DNA from: Prolixibacteraceae bacterium
GTDB taxonomy: Bacteria; Bacteroidota; Bacteroidia; Bacteroidales; Prolixibacteraceae
Assembly: GCA_009773765.1 (NCBI GenBank)
Contig: WTWZ01000015.1
Location: 1 to 40,588 of the forward strand
Reading direction: 5' to 3'
DNA: 40,588 bases
Shown: positions 8,532 to 16,305 of the stretch, one piece after another
Layout of the letters: the number at the start of each line of letters is the position of its first letter
Position numbering within the stretch: position 1 is the stretch's first letter
Notes under the pieces: generated by a model
Told to the model about the DNA's origin: nothing
Databases searched by the model: none
What the model saw: the letters and a program-made list of their open reading frames with translations, nothing else
Program-made: the position numbers and the translations under genes

Positions 8532-8561
8532 CAAGCTCCCCCTTTTTACAGGGGGAGCTTG
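8532..8561. terminator. Strong 11-bp hairpin between the Gfo/Idh gene and the MFS gene
   Basis: CAAGCTCCCCC (8532-8542) and GGGGGAGCTTG (8551-8561) are perfect inverted repeats around an 8-base loop. On the minus-strand transcript the stem is followed by GATTTTAAAT, a short U-rich stretch rather than a clean U-run. It could be a weak terminator or an mRNA-stabilising hairpin that sets the ratio of the upstream SusCD genes to the downstream catabolic genes. Confidence 0.5.
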
Positions 8562-8589
8562 TTCCAAATCTAAATCAATACCAAACTAA

Positions 8590-9768
8590 CTATGTAACTA
8601 TCGGCCATTTGAAGGTCGATTTAACGTCGATGCGTTTACGCCCGTCCTGAGAAGCTCTTGCTGCCTCAATAATTTCGAGCACATGCAGGGCATGGTCAAC
8701 ATTGATAAGTGGTTCCTTACCTGTTGCCAGACATTCGCAAATTACCGATGCTCCTTCCTGCCAGACGTATGTTCCGCGGTCGGTGCACTCGCGTTTGAAG
8801 CGGGGATTTTCGCGCGTTGCTATATCCACGGCAAATGGATACCAGTCGTAACCAATCATGTCCATTTTTCCTTTCGAGCCAATAATCGAAAGTGTTGTAT
8901 TCTCGTCGCCTTCGTAGCTGTGCGAGTTCACGTAGTTGAAACCACACTGGATATGCGATACAGCGCCATTCTTATGCTCCATCAGGATATGGGCATTGTC
9001 TTCTTCTTCTACCTTAATCGTGCCTTTTCCTTCAATTTCGCGCGTTGGTCGTACGATATTCAGGATTGCGGTAACCGACACAACCGGGCCTAACAAACCA
9101 ACCAGTGTGGCTATGTTATACACGCCTAAATCGGGAATACTTCCTCCTAATTTTTCATAAAAGAACGACGACCATTCAGGGCCTTCGTGGCCATAACTTC
9201 CGTGGCCGGCAGAAAGGATGCCCATAGTTCCTGCATTAATTTGATTAGCCATGTAGGCAAATTGCGGACTGTTAACAACGGCAGGCGCGCCCCAGATGCG
9301 AAGGCCTTTGCTTTTGGCCAACTTGGTTAGTTCTTTACCTTCATTATAGGTATTAGCCATCGGCTTTTCGCTCCATACATACTTTCCGGCATTTATCGCA
9401 ATTCGGTTTAAACGTCCATGTTCCTGCATGTCAGTAAGGTTAACCAGGAGGTCGAATGGAACACCTGCCAGCATTTGTTCAATACTTGCATAAGTATTTG
9501 TGACTTTAAACTCAGATGCACTTTTCCTCGCTCTTTCAGGTTTAATATCACACAAACTTACAATTTCTGCGTATGGACATTCAGATAAATGCGGAAGATA
9601 CATTCTTGAGACACTTCCGCAACCAATTATACCAACCTTAACTTTCCGGTTTAACGGAATGATGCCTGTTGTTTCGTTTCCGTATGAAAATACAGTTGGC
9701 GCAACCATGGCAACTGCACCAAGGGTACCAACTTTACCAATAAAATCTCTTCGTGTTACATTTTCCAT
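8590..9768 (-). CDS. Tat-exported Gfo/Idh/MocA-family oxidoreductase (possible GH109-like enzyme)
   Basis: 392 residues from the ATG at 9768; a longer in-frame start would add an implausible leader before the signal. It begins MENVTRRDFIGKVGTLGAVA, a twin-arginine signal (TRRDFIGK), so the folded, cofactor-loaded protein is exported to the periplasm. An NAD(P) Rossmann motif KVGIIGCGSVSRMYL follows, then the Gfo/Idh catalytic segment KYVWSEKPMA (the EKP motif) and the substrate half GGSIPDLGVYNI. Typical members oxidise sugars or cyclitols. Tat-exported relatives in Bacteroidota include GH109, which cleaves N-acetyl-alpha-galactosaminides through NAD-dependent redox chemistry. In a SusCD locus with no classical glycoside hydrolase, a periplasmic glycoside-opening role is possible but unproven. 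The gene follows SusD by 43 bases. Confidence 0.82.
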   Translation of the reverse strand: MENVTRRDFIGKVGTLGAVAMVAPTVFSYGNETTGIIPLNRKVKVGIIGCGSVSRMYLPHLSECPYAEIVSLCDIKPERARKSASEFKVTNTYASIEQMLAGVPFDLLVNLTDMQEHGRLNRIAINAGKYVWSEKPMANTYNEGKELTKLAKSKGLRIWGAPAVVNSPQFAYMANQINAGTMGILSAGHGSYGHEGPEWSSFFYEKLGGSIPDLGVYNIATLVGLLGPVVSVTAILNIVRPTREIEGKGTIKVEEEDNAHILMEHKNGAVSHIQCGFNYVNSHSYEGDENTTLSIIGSKGKMDMIGYDWYPFAVDIATRENPRFKRECTDRGTYVWQEGASVICECLATGKEPLINVDHALHVLEIIEAARASQDGRKRIDVKSTFKWPIVT

Positions 9769-9811
9769 AATAATTATTAATAATTTCGTAAATAAATAAT
9801 TTTTCCTAAAA

Positions 9812-11365
9812 TTAATAACCCGGATTTTGTTTGATGTTTGAATTGGCATCAATTACATTCTGTGGTATGGCATACAAAAGGTATTTCGGGTCGCTTTTCC
9901 AGGGTTTAAAGGGCGGCCTTGCATCAAGGAAAGTTCCAAACCTGATCATATCCTGACGGGAATGGCCTTCCCATGCAAATTCATATCTGCGTTCCTGATA
10001 AACATCCTTTAAAGTTGCCGAAGTAAGCAATTTGGCAGGGTTATTTGGGAAAGCCCGCGCCCTGACGCGGTTCACCAGTTCGGTTGCTTCAGCTGCGCTA
10101 CCTCCGCTGCGGAGCAGTGCTTCTGCCCTCATCAGGTAAACATCGGCCAGCCTGAATATATGTACGTCGTTTTCCATAGAAGTGCTTAACCCGGGTTCAA
10201 ACTCCCACTTCCAGTTACGGGCTCCGTCTTCCTGGTTTATCCAGCCCCAACCGGTGTCGTCCACTTCGTTTAAAACCATATCAACCGTGTGAATTAGCGG
10301 CCTTCCGTGTGCTGTTATCAATACATCCCCGGTTTCAGGGTCAATCATTGGCCCTATTAAAAACGAACCGTTATATCTCACATCGGTGGTGTCAAATTCT
10401 TTAGCATAGGCAGGACCTGCGGCAAGACCGTTCCATGGGCTAAGGTTGAGGCCTAGCGCAACAGGGTCAAGGTAATGAAGTGTATTCAGCGCCATATCGT
10501 TTTGAATACCGCTACCTCCGGCTTTGAATACTGCTGAAAGAATGGCTTCTTTTGAAACTTCGTTTTTTACGGCAAAATTAAGCTTCCAGTTATTTTCGAG
10601 AATGTATGGCATGCCCATAACAACATTGCAGGCATCAGCACATTCCTTCCATTTGGGTCCGCCATCGGGGTTCCAAACCAAAGCGTTTAGGTACATTTTT
10701 GCCAACAGTGTGTAAGCCGATCCTTTTGTAAATTTGCCATAGCTCGACATACCGGGCACATCGCTGCGAAGTTTGTCTTTAATGTCGAGTAATTCGTTCA
10801 TTATGAATGTGTAAACTTCTTTTCGTGATTTAGTAGCAGGCTGTTTGTTATCATCAAGAAAATCGGTTACAATAGGTACATTACCGTAATGGTCGCAAAG
10901 TACATAATACCAAAATGCTCTGATTCCACGTATTTCTGAAATAATCTGTTTTTTTACTTCTTCAGTTATAACAGGGTTGGTATCAACCATATAGTACATT
11001 TGGTTGCAGAGCGATATAGCACTGCTCGGACCGGTGTAAGTTCCACTCCAGCCTGTGCTTAAGGCAGTCCAGGTATGTTGCATGGTTTCGCGGAACATGG
11101 GTTCGCCCCAGTCGCCACCTTTGTAACCGGGTATGGCAATCATGTGTGTGGTTAGCTCGTCCATGGTAACATACGAATCCCAAACCACGCCATTCATTTT
11201 CAGCGTGCTGTACACCGAACCTACCAGGGCGTTTACTTCAGTTTGATTTGTTCCGAATTCTGAAACTTTTACTTCAGAATAATTAATCTCTTCGAGGTCT
11301 GTGCAAGAATAAGCAAAGCCTGCAATAAGCGATATCAATACTATTTTATTTATAATCTTTTTCAT
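9812..11365 (-). CDS. SusD/RagB-family outer-membrane substrate-binding lipoprotein
   Basis: 517 residues with a lipoprotein signal, MKKIINKIVLISLIAGFAYSC, where the Cys in FAYSC is lipidated. The mature N-terminus has the SusD pattern EVNALVGSVYSTLK. TPR-like helices include KQIISEIRGIRAFWYYVLCDHYGNVPIVTDF, with the characteristic RAFWYYxLxxxYGxVP (quoted as RAFWYYVLCDHYGNVP). The C-terminal FRLADVYLMRAEALLRSGG and YQERRYEFAWEGHSRQDMIRFG are also diagnostic. It caps the SusC barrel and binds the glycan at the cell surface. It lies 18 bases downstream of SusC, forming the usual pair. The substrate cannot be told from the sequence. Confidence 0.95.
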   Translation of the reverse strand: MKKIINKIVLISLIAGFAYSCTDLEEINYSEVKVSEFGTNQTEVNALVGSVYSTLKMNGVVWDSYVTMDELTTHMIAIPGYKGGDWGEPMFRETMQHTWTALSTGWSGTYTGPSSAISLCNQMYYMVDTNPVITEEVKKQIISEIRGIRAFWYYVLCDHYGNVPIVTDFLDDNKQPATKSRKEVYTFIMNELLDIKDKLRSDVPGMSSYGKFTKGSAYTLLAKMYLNALVWNPDGGPKWKECADACNVVMGMPYILENNWKLNFAVKNEVSKEAILSAVFKAGGSGIQNDMALNTLHYLDPVALGLNLSPWNGLAAGPAYAKEFDTTDVRYNGSFLIGPMIDPETGDVLITAHGRPLIHTVDMVLNEVDDTGWGWINQEDGARNWKWEFEPGLSTSMENDVHIFRLADVYLMRAEALLRSGGSAAEATELVNRVRARAFPNNPAKLLTSATLKDVYQERRYEFAWEGHSRQDMIRFGTFLDARPPFKPWKSDPKYLLYAIPQNVIDANSNIKQNPGY

Positions 11366-11383
11366 GATACTTCTGATTAATTG

Positions 11384-14300
11384 TTAAAAGCTTAATTCAA
11401 CCCCAAATGACACAGTTTTTGGCTTGGGTACATAATATTGATCGGTAACACCAGGCGAAAGGCCACTCATGTTTACTTCCGGATCGGGACCGGTAAACTT
11501 GGTGATGGTGAACAGGTTTTGACCGGTAACATAAACCCTGAGTTTGTTGAACCCTTTTATTTTATTTACATCGAAGTTATATGCAAGGCTTGCATTGTCC
11601 AATCTGAGAAATGAACCACTTTCTATAAAATAGCTTGATAGTAATGGGTCGTCTTTAACGCCGTTTGTTAAGGCTTCATCCATAACGTTTATACCCGGCA
11701 GCCATTTTTCGTTGGCATACTGGATACGTGGCGTGTTCAGAATGTCATTTCCATACATTCCGCGCAGGAAGAATGAAAGATCGAATCTTTTATAATTGAA
11801 GTTGTTCACAATTCCGTAAGTAAAATCGGGATTTGCATGACCAATGTAGGTATAGTCGGCTGGTGTAATCTGTTCGTCGGGCTCAATATCTTCGATTACC
11901 CATTTCCCATCAGCATCAAGTTCCTTGAATTTCAGATTGTAAAATGTACCTACTTCCTGTCCTTCTTCAATAACCGAACTGGTAAGATAACCAGAGCCCC
12001 TTAAATTAACCGGGCCTGTGTAGATGCGTTCGGTTTGATAAATATCATTAGACAAACGATCGATTGTATTTTTATTGTGGGCAAAATTTACCGAAGCCGA
12101 CCAGTTAAAATCGGGCCTTTTTACAATTACGGCATTTATTAAAAATTCGATTCCGTTATTGCTCATATCGCCAACATTTGCCAGCATACTCGAATACAAA
12201 AAAGGAGGAACCGGTACACTATAAACAAAGAGTAAATCGGTGGTTTTTTTCATGTAATAATCAATCGATCCTGTAATTCGGTTGTTGTACAGGCCAAAAT
12301 CGATACCCGGATTGAAAGAAGAGGTTTCTTCCCATTTCAGATCGGGATTGTGATTTTGCGCATACACAAATGAATTGTGCCATTTGCCATTGTCGAAATA
12401 TTCATCGCCCCTGCGGTACAACGCAAGCGAATTGTAAGAACCAATTCCATCCTGGTTACCCACAACTCCGTAGCCAACCCTGAATTTCAGGTCACTAACC
12501 ACGTCAGCATTTTCCATAAACGATTCGTCGGAAATACGCCATGCAACCGAGGCCGATGGGAATAATCCCCATTTGTGGTTTTCACCAAATTTTGATGAAC
12601 CATCCTGGCGCACGGTGGCTGTAACGATGTATTTATTGTCGAAACTGTAATTTGCGCGGCCAAAAAATGAAATCAGTTTATTGCTCGATTTGTATGAGCT
12701 TACATCGGTTGGGCGTAAATCTTCGCCAATTGCCAGGTTATTGGCTCCAAACATATCGTTAATAAAATTTCGGTTCGACGCGCCCACTGACTGGTAAACA
12801 TTTTCTTCCCATGAATATCCGCCCAAAACATTAATGTAATGTTTGTCGAATGATTTTTTGTAATCAATAGTTGCTTCAAAAAGTTCCTTGTCCCAAACAG
12901 TATTACCACGGCTCGCCCTGCCATTGTCATTCCGGCCGGCTTGTGTGGTTGATGCTGCATACGAACTGTAATCATCGGTTTCGCGCTGTTTAAACAAATT
13001 AACGCCGGCAACCAATCCTTTTAAAATTTCGATATCAACTTTCATATTTCCATACGCAAGACTGTTTTTGTGGAGGTTATAATTGTTTTCGATATTGTTT
13101 ACGGGGTTCCCCATATCGAATTCAAAAATATCGAAATAAGTTCCGTCAGGATTTTTTACCGGATAAACAGGCAGCATATTATAGGCAAGTAAAGTATTTG
13201 AAGTATTGGTTGGCTGATAATCATTAATAACCATGCCAGCATTTAATGAAAGGGTCAGTTTGTCGTTTAAGCCTTTCTGGGTTAGTGAAAACAATCCGTT
13301 CAGGCGTTGCATGTAATTGTCTTTCATAATCCCCTGCAAATCCTGGTAATTCATCGAAGCCCTGTAACTGCCATTTTTAATGCCTCCCGAAATGGAGACA
13401 TTGTGATTTTGCGAGATTCCGGTACGCATAATTTCATTGAACCAGTCGGTGTCAGCCCCTTTGTCGAGACCGCTGGTATCGAGGTTGTTTTCGGCTGCAT
13501 AATCACGCCATTGTGTTGCGTTTAAAACTTCCGGGTAATTAGCTCCAAAACTGGTTGCCAAATAACCATTGTATTGAATGTTTGTTTGGCCCCCTTTCCC
13601 TTTTTTTGTAGTAATAAGGATAACACCGCTGGCCGACCGTGATCCGTATATTGCCGTTGCTGATGCATCTTTTAAAACACTGATTGATTCAATATCGTCG
13701 GGTGCAATTGACCACATATCCAATCCGGGGATACCGTCGATAACCACAAACGGAGAGCTTGAACCTGTAAGCGAGGAAGTTCCCCTTAACCTGATGGTTT
13801 GTGAGGAGGTAATATCGCCGCCATCTTGTGTGATAGTTAACCCGGCTACCTTTCCTTGCAACATGTCGGCTGCATTGCGGTTTACTCCCTTGTTAAAATC
13901 CTTTTCTGAAACTTTACTGATTGAGCCCGAAACCCTTTTTGTCGATTCAGTTCCGTAACCAATGGCAACTATTTCGTCAAGCTCAACGTTTTCAGCTCTT
14001 AAGATTACGTTTATTAAAGATTGGCTTTTTACCGGTATTTCCTGTGTTTGCATGCCAATAAAAGAAAACTGTAATATAGCATTTTCGGTGATATTGGCAA
14101 GTGTGTATCTTCCATCGGCATTGGTAACTGATCCGGCTGTAGTACCCATAACCACAACGGTTACACCCGGTAATGGCAGGTTGCTGCTGTCGGTCACTTT
14201 TCCGGAAACAGAATTTTGCTGTTGACTACTCTTTTCTGCAACAGGAGTTAAAACGATGTGCCGGTCGGTGATGGATATGTTTACTTCGTCGTCGCTGAAC

Positions 14301-14602
14301 AACCGGGACAAAATATCATTTACCTTTTCTTTATTTGCCGATATATCCACTTTGCGGGTTACATCGATTAACTCGCTGTTGTACAGAAAATAAAATTCAC
14401 TTTGGTTTTCAATTTCGATCAGCACATTTTTAATGGTCGCATCTTTCATTTTCAGGCTCAGTTGTGCTGTTTGTGAATAGCTTCCGGTAGCAAGCACCTG
14501 GAAAGCGCTGATTAGTATTATCAAAACTGCATTTCGCATCATTAAAAGTTTTTTTCGATGCCCGTAATAAAACGAACATACCTGTTCTACAATTTTTTTC
14601 AT
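11384..14602 (-). CDS. SusC/RagA-family TonB-dependent outer-membrane transporter with N-terminal STN domain
   Basis: 1072 residues. A signal peptide (around residues 18-44, ending GSYSQ) is followed by an STN (secretin/TonB short N-terminal) domain at about 45-120 (KDATIKNVLIEIENQSEFYF). Then come a CarboxypepD-reg-like domain at about 130-210 (VSGKVTDSSNLPLPGV), a plug domain with the SusC signature VKGVVT-type lead and DASATAIYGSRSASGVILITTK (seen as DASATAIYGSRSASGV), and a long beta-barrel ending VSFGVELSF. The STN domain is the contact point for a FecR-type anti-sigma, which fits the neighbouring sigma/FecR genes and implies trans-envelope induction by the substrate. The start lies 118 bases after the FecR stop, with a hairpin and a candidate promoter motif in that gap. 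Confidence 0.95.
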   Translation of the reverse strand: MKKIVEQVCSFYYGHRKKLLMMRNAVLIILISAFQVLATGSYSQTAQLSLKMKDATIKNVLIEIENQSEFYFLYNSELIDVTRKVDISANKEKVNDILSRLFSDDEVNISITDRHIVLTPVAEKSSQQQNSVSGKVTDSSNLPLPGVTVVVMGTTAGSVTNADGRYTLANITENAILQFSFIGMQTQEIPVKSQSLINVILRAENVELDEIVAIGYGTESTKRVSGSISKVSEKDFNKGVNRNAADMLQGKVAGLTITQDGGDITSSQTIRLRGTSSLTGSSSPFVVIDGIPGLDMWSIAPDDIESISVLKDASATAIYGSRSASGVILITTKKGKGGQTNIQYNGYLATSFGANYPEVLNATQWRDYAAENNLDTSGLDKGADTDWFNEIMRTGISQNHNVSISGGIKNGSYRASMNYQDLQGIMKDNYMQRLNGLFSLTQKGLNDKLTLSLNAGMVINDYQPTNTSNTLLAYNMLPVYPVKNPDGTYFDIFEFDMGNPVNNIENNYNLHKNSLAYGNMKVDIEILKGLVAGVNLFKQRETDDYSSYAASTTQAGRNDNGRASRGNTVWDKELFEATIDYKKSFDKHYINVLGGYSWEENVYQSVGASNRNFINDMFGANNLAIGEDLRPTDVSSYKSSNKLISFFGRANYSFDNKYIVTATVRQDGSSKFGENHKWGLFPSASVAWRISDESFMENADVVSDLKFRVGYGVVGNQDGIGSYNSLALYRRGDEYFDNGKWHNSFVYAQNHNPDLKWEETSSFNPGIDFGLYNNRITGSIDYYMKKTTDLLFVYSVPVPPFLYSSMLANVGDMSNNGIEFLINAVIVKRPDFNWSASVNFAHNKNTIDRLSNDIYQTERIYTGPVNLRGSGYLTSSVIEEGQEVGTFYNLKFKELDADGKWVIEDIEPDEQITPADYTYIGHANPDFTYGIVNNFNYKRFDLSFFLRGMYGNDILNTPRIQYANEKWLPGINVMDEALTNGVKDDPLLSSYFIESGSFLRLDNASLAYNFDVNKIKGFNKLRVYVTGQNLFTITKFTGPDPEVNMSGLSPGVTDQYYVPKPKTVSFGVELSF

Positions 14603-14623
14603 AAATTTGAATGTTTTTGTTTA

Positions 14624-14642
14624 CAAAAATTTTAAAAACCAA
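14624..14642 (-). promoter_or_regulatory. Candidate ECF-sigma promoter motif upstream of susC
   Basis: On the minus strand this reads TTGGTTTTTAAAATTTTTG. It matches a segment upstream of the FecR gene (15816-15834) at 14 of 19 positions by eye, including TTGGTTT and the trailing TTTT. It ends about 21 bases before the susC ATG. A shared motif before both genes would suit co-regulation by the local sigma factor. AT-rich sequence makes chance similarity possible. Confidence 0.3.
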
Positions 14643-14651
14643 TTTTTTGGT

Positions 14652-14684
14652 AAGGAGGGAAGTGTTGCAAGCGCTTCCTTCCTT
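14652..14684. terminator. 13-bp hairpin in the FecR-susC gap
   Basis: Arms 14652-14664 and 14672-14684 pair over 13 positions with two G-U wobbles around a 7-base loop. A T-run follows on the plus strand only, where no gene needs it. On the minus strand it separates the FecR stop from the susC promoter candidate and has no U-run, so a role as terminator or processing site for the FecR message is tentative. Confidence 0.4.
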
Positions 14685-14720
14685 TTTTAGTTCTTGGTTT
14701 GTCAGTGTTCCATAAGCCGT

Positions 14721-15719
14721 TTATTTTTTAGTGATTGTTACTGTTGATGGTGTCGCTATATTGGTTTGTTTGTTTATTTTTCCGGGGGTGTATTTTATTT
14801 TGATTGAAGGCGAGCTGAGTTCGAGTAATTCAAGTACGCGGAAAAGCGATTCGTTTTCGAAGGTGGTGGTAAACCTGTATTTGTTGATTTCGGCATTGGC
14901 AACTTCCACTTTTACACCATACCAGCGCTCCAGTGTTTTGGCCACTTCGGGCATGTGTGTTTCATCGAATATAATGGTGTTTTTCACCCACGAAATGTGC
15001 TTGTTCAAATTTTTGTTTTCCAAGTGAACCTTGCCTGTTGTAATATTCATGGCAAGAAAATCGTTGGAAACCATTGTTGCTGTTGCCTTTTTGCCATCGC
15101 CTGTTGTTCCGGTAAATTCAACGCTTCCTTCGGTTAAGGCAACTTCCAGTTTTTCTTCATCGGGATATGCTTTAACATTGAATTGTGTACCCAGTACTTT
15201 TATGGTGGATAAACCGGCATTTACAATAAACGGTTCGTTTTCGCTCTTCACTACTTTCAGAAAAGCTTCACCTGATAACTCAACCTGGCGGTTTTCCCGA
15301 GTAAAAGGTATTCCATACCTGATTTTACTTTCAGCATTCAGCCAAAGGTCGGTGCCATCGGGCAAAACAACGTGAGAGCGCATTCCGGCCGGACTTTGTA
15401 TTTCGTGCCAGGTAATATCATCCTGTGCCAATTCCGTTTGTTTTTCCTGAAAAAACAGGCTCCAGACAGTAAATGCCAGCAAAGGCAATGTTAATACCGC
15501 GGCAATGCGGGTGATGATTGTAATAATTCGAGTGGTTTGCGATTGGGTTTTAATCCGGCTGCTTACTTTTTGGTAAGCGCTGTCAATATCTACTGACTTT
15601 ATTTCTTCAACAAGCAATCCGGCTTCCATCTTTTTATCTTCCGATGAAAGCCTATTTCTGAATTCGATAAATTTTTCGATTTTCAGTTCGCTGTTTTTTA
15701 TTGGTTTGTTTACGTACAT
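14721..15719 (-). CDS. FecR-family anti-sigma factor (transmembrane)
   Basis: About 333 residues from the ATG at 15719 (MYVNKPIKNSEL); a longer start at 15770 is possible. A cytoplasmic N-terminal sigma-binding part is followed by one transmembrane segment (ITRIAAVLTLPLLAFTVWSL, near residue 64-84). The periplasmic FecR domain has EIQSPAGMRSHVVLPDGTDL and WLNAESKIRYG, and a DUF4974-like C-terminal domain contains KTLERWYGVKVEV. The family relays the state of the STN domain of a SusC-like transporter to a cytoplasmic ECF sigma factor. In the usual layout it is directly downstream of the sigma gene. Here it is separated from it by about 0.6 kb carrying a plus-strand gene, so it probably has its own promoter. 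Confidence 0.92.
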   Translation of the reverse strand: MYVNKPIKNSELKIEKFIEFRNRLSSEDKKMEAGLLVEEIKSVDIDSAYQKVSSRIKTQSQTTRIITIITRIAAVLTLPLLAFTVWSLFFQEKQTELAQDDITWHEIQSPAGMRSHVVLPDGTDLWLNAESKIRYGIPFTRENRQVELSGEAFLKVVKSENEPFIVNAGLSTIKVLGTQFNVKAYPDEEKLEVALTEGSVEFTGTTGDGKKATATMVSNDFLAMNITTGKVHLENKNLNKHISWVKNTIIFDETHMPEVAKTLERWYGVKVEVANAEINKYRFTTTFENESLFRVLELLELSSPSIKIKYTPGKINKQTNIATPSTVTITKK

Positions 15720-15815
15720 TTTTTTTAAGTAAAGATATGAAACCGGTTTTTTGGTAACATACACAATCAATACAATTCTGAAAGGGAAAACACGTAGTTG
15801 GAAATGGTTTTTTTT

Positions 15816-15834
15816 GAAAATATTTTTAAACCAA
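15816..15834 (-). promoter_or_regulatory. Candidate ECF-sigma promoter motif upstream of FecR
   Basis: On the minus strand this reads TTGGTTTAAAAATATTTTC, similar to the motif at 14624-14642 upstream of susC. It lies about 97 bases before the FecR ATG. It supports, weakly, a model in which the same sigma factor drives both the anti-sigma gene and the SusCD operon. Confidence 0.27.
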
Positions 15835-15887
15835 ATTTTTAAAATTTATTCGGTAAATCCTTAATGGTTATTTTTAATTTTACAGAA

Positions 15888-15970
15888 AGACGCTTTCAGG
15901 CCATTTAGACGCTGAAAGGTCTGACAGCCGGAACCTGACAGCGTCATAAAGACCTGAGCGTTCTAAATGC
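15888..15970. repeat. Nested palindromic intergenic element with internal direct repeat
   Basis: CATTTAGA (15902-15909) pairs with TCTAAATG (15962-15969). CGCT (15910-15913) pairs with AGCG (15957-15960), and AGGTCT (15917-15922) pairs with AGACCT (15950-15955). Inside is a direct repeat CTGACAGC at 15921-15928 and 15935-15942. A further inverted pair, CTTTCAG at 15893-15899 and CTGAAAG at 15912-15918, sits on the left. The element is GC-richer than the AT-rich spacer around it. It may be a small mobile or REP-like element, or a structured 5' untranslated region of the small plus-strand gene that follows. Confidence 0.5.
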
Positions 15971-16014
15971 AGATGGGAATGGTATAAGGAACAATATTTA
16001 AAAAAATTAAAAAC

Positions 16015-16224
16015 ATGACAAATAAGGAACAAATTCAACGAGACATTGCAGTAGCTTTTGATTTTATTGAACAAATAATTGATAATCCGGATTTAACTGA
16101 AAAAATACCTGAAGGATCTGCAATTTCATTTATTGATGATGAAAATAAAAAAGCTGAAAAACAAATTTCAAAATTTCCCTCCAAAAAGTATGTAAAAGTG
16201 AAAAGACACTTTGAATTGTTGTAA
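16015..16224 (+). CDS. Small DUF5647-like protein
   Basis: 69 residues, MTNKEQIQRDIAVAFDFIEQ, then IIDNPDLTEKIPEGSAISFIDDENKKAE. The arrangement FDFIxxIxxNPxLxxxIPxGSxxxFxDD resembles the DUF5647 small-protein family as I recall it. No transmembrane segment or signal is present and the protein is charged and soluble. It is the only plus-strand gene inside the sigma/FecR/SusCD region and has a likely terminator at 16278-16297. Codon usage is AT-rich. Relatives are often found near toxin-antitoxin-like genes, but no partner is visible here, and its function is unknown. Confidence 0.6.
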   Translation: MTNKEQIQRDIAVAFDFIEQIIDNPDLTEKIPEGSAISFIDDENKKAEKQISKFPSKKYVKVKRHFELL

Positions 16225-16277
16225 AATATTTATTATCCAAGTAAATTATTCACAAAAATCTTGGCTAAACCTTGAAT

Positions 16278-16302
16278 GCGCGAATCGGAATTCGCGCCAC
16301 CC
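16278..16302 (+). terminator. Rho-independent terminator of the small gene
   Basis: GCGCGAAT (16278-16285) and ATTCGCGC (16290-16297) form a perfect 8-bp stem with a 4-base loop, followed on the plus strand by CACCCTTTTT. It lies 54 bases after the stop of the small gene and 9 bases before the convergent sigma-factor stop, so it may serve both directions. Confidence 0.6.
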
Positions 16303-16305
16303 TTT

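Noticed and set aside
8717-8947. Small minus-strand frames inside the Gfo/Idh gene
   Set aside because: Arg-rich shadow frames of the real gene with no supporting start context.
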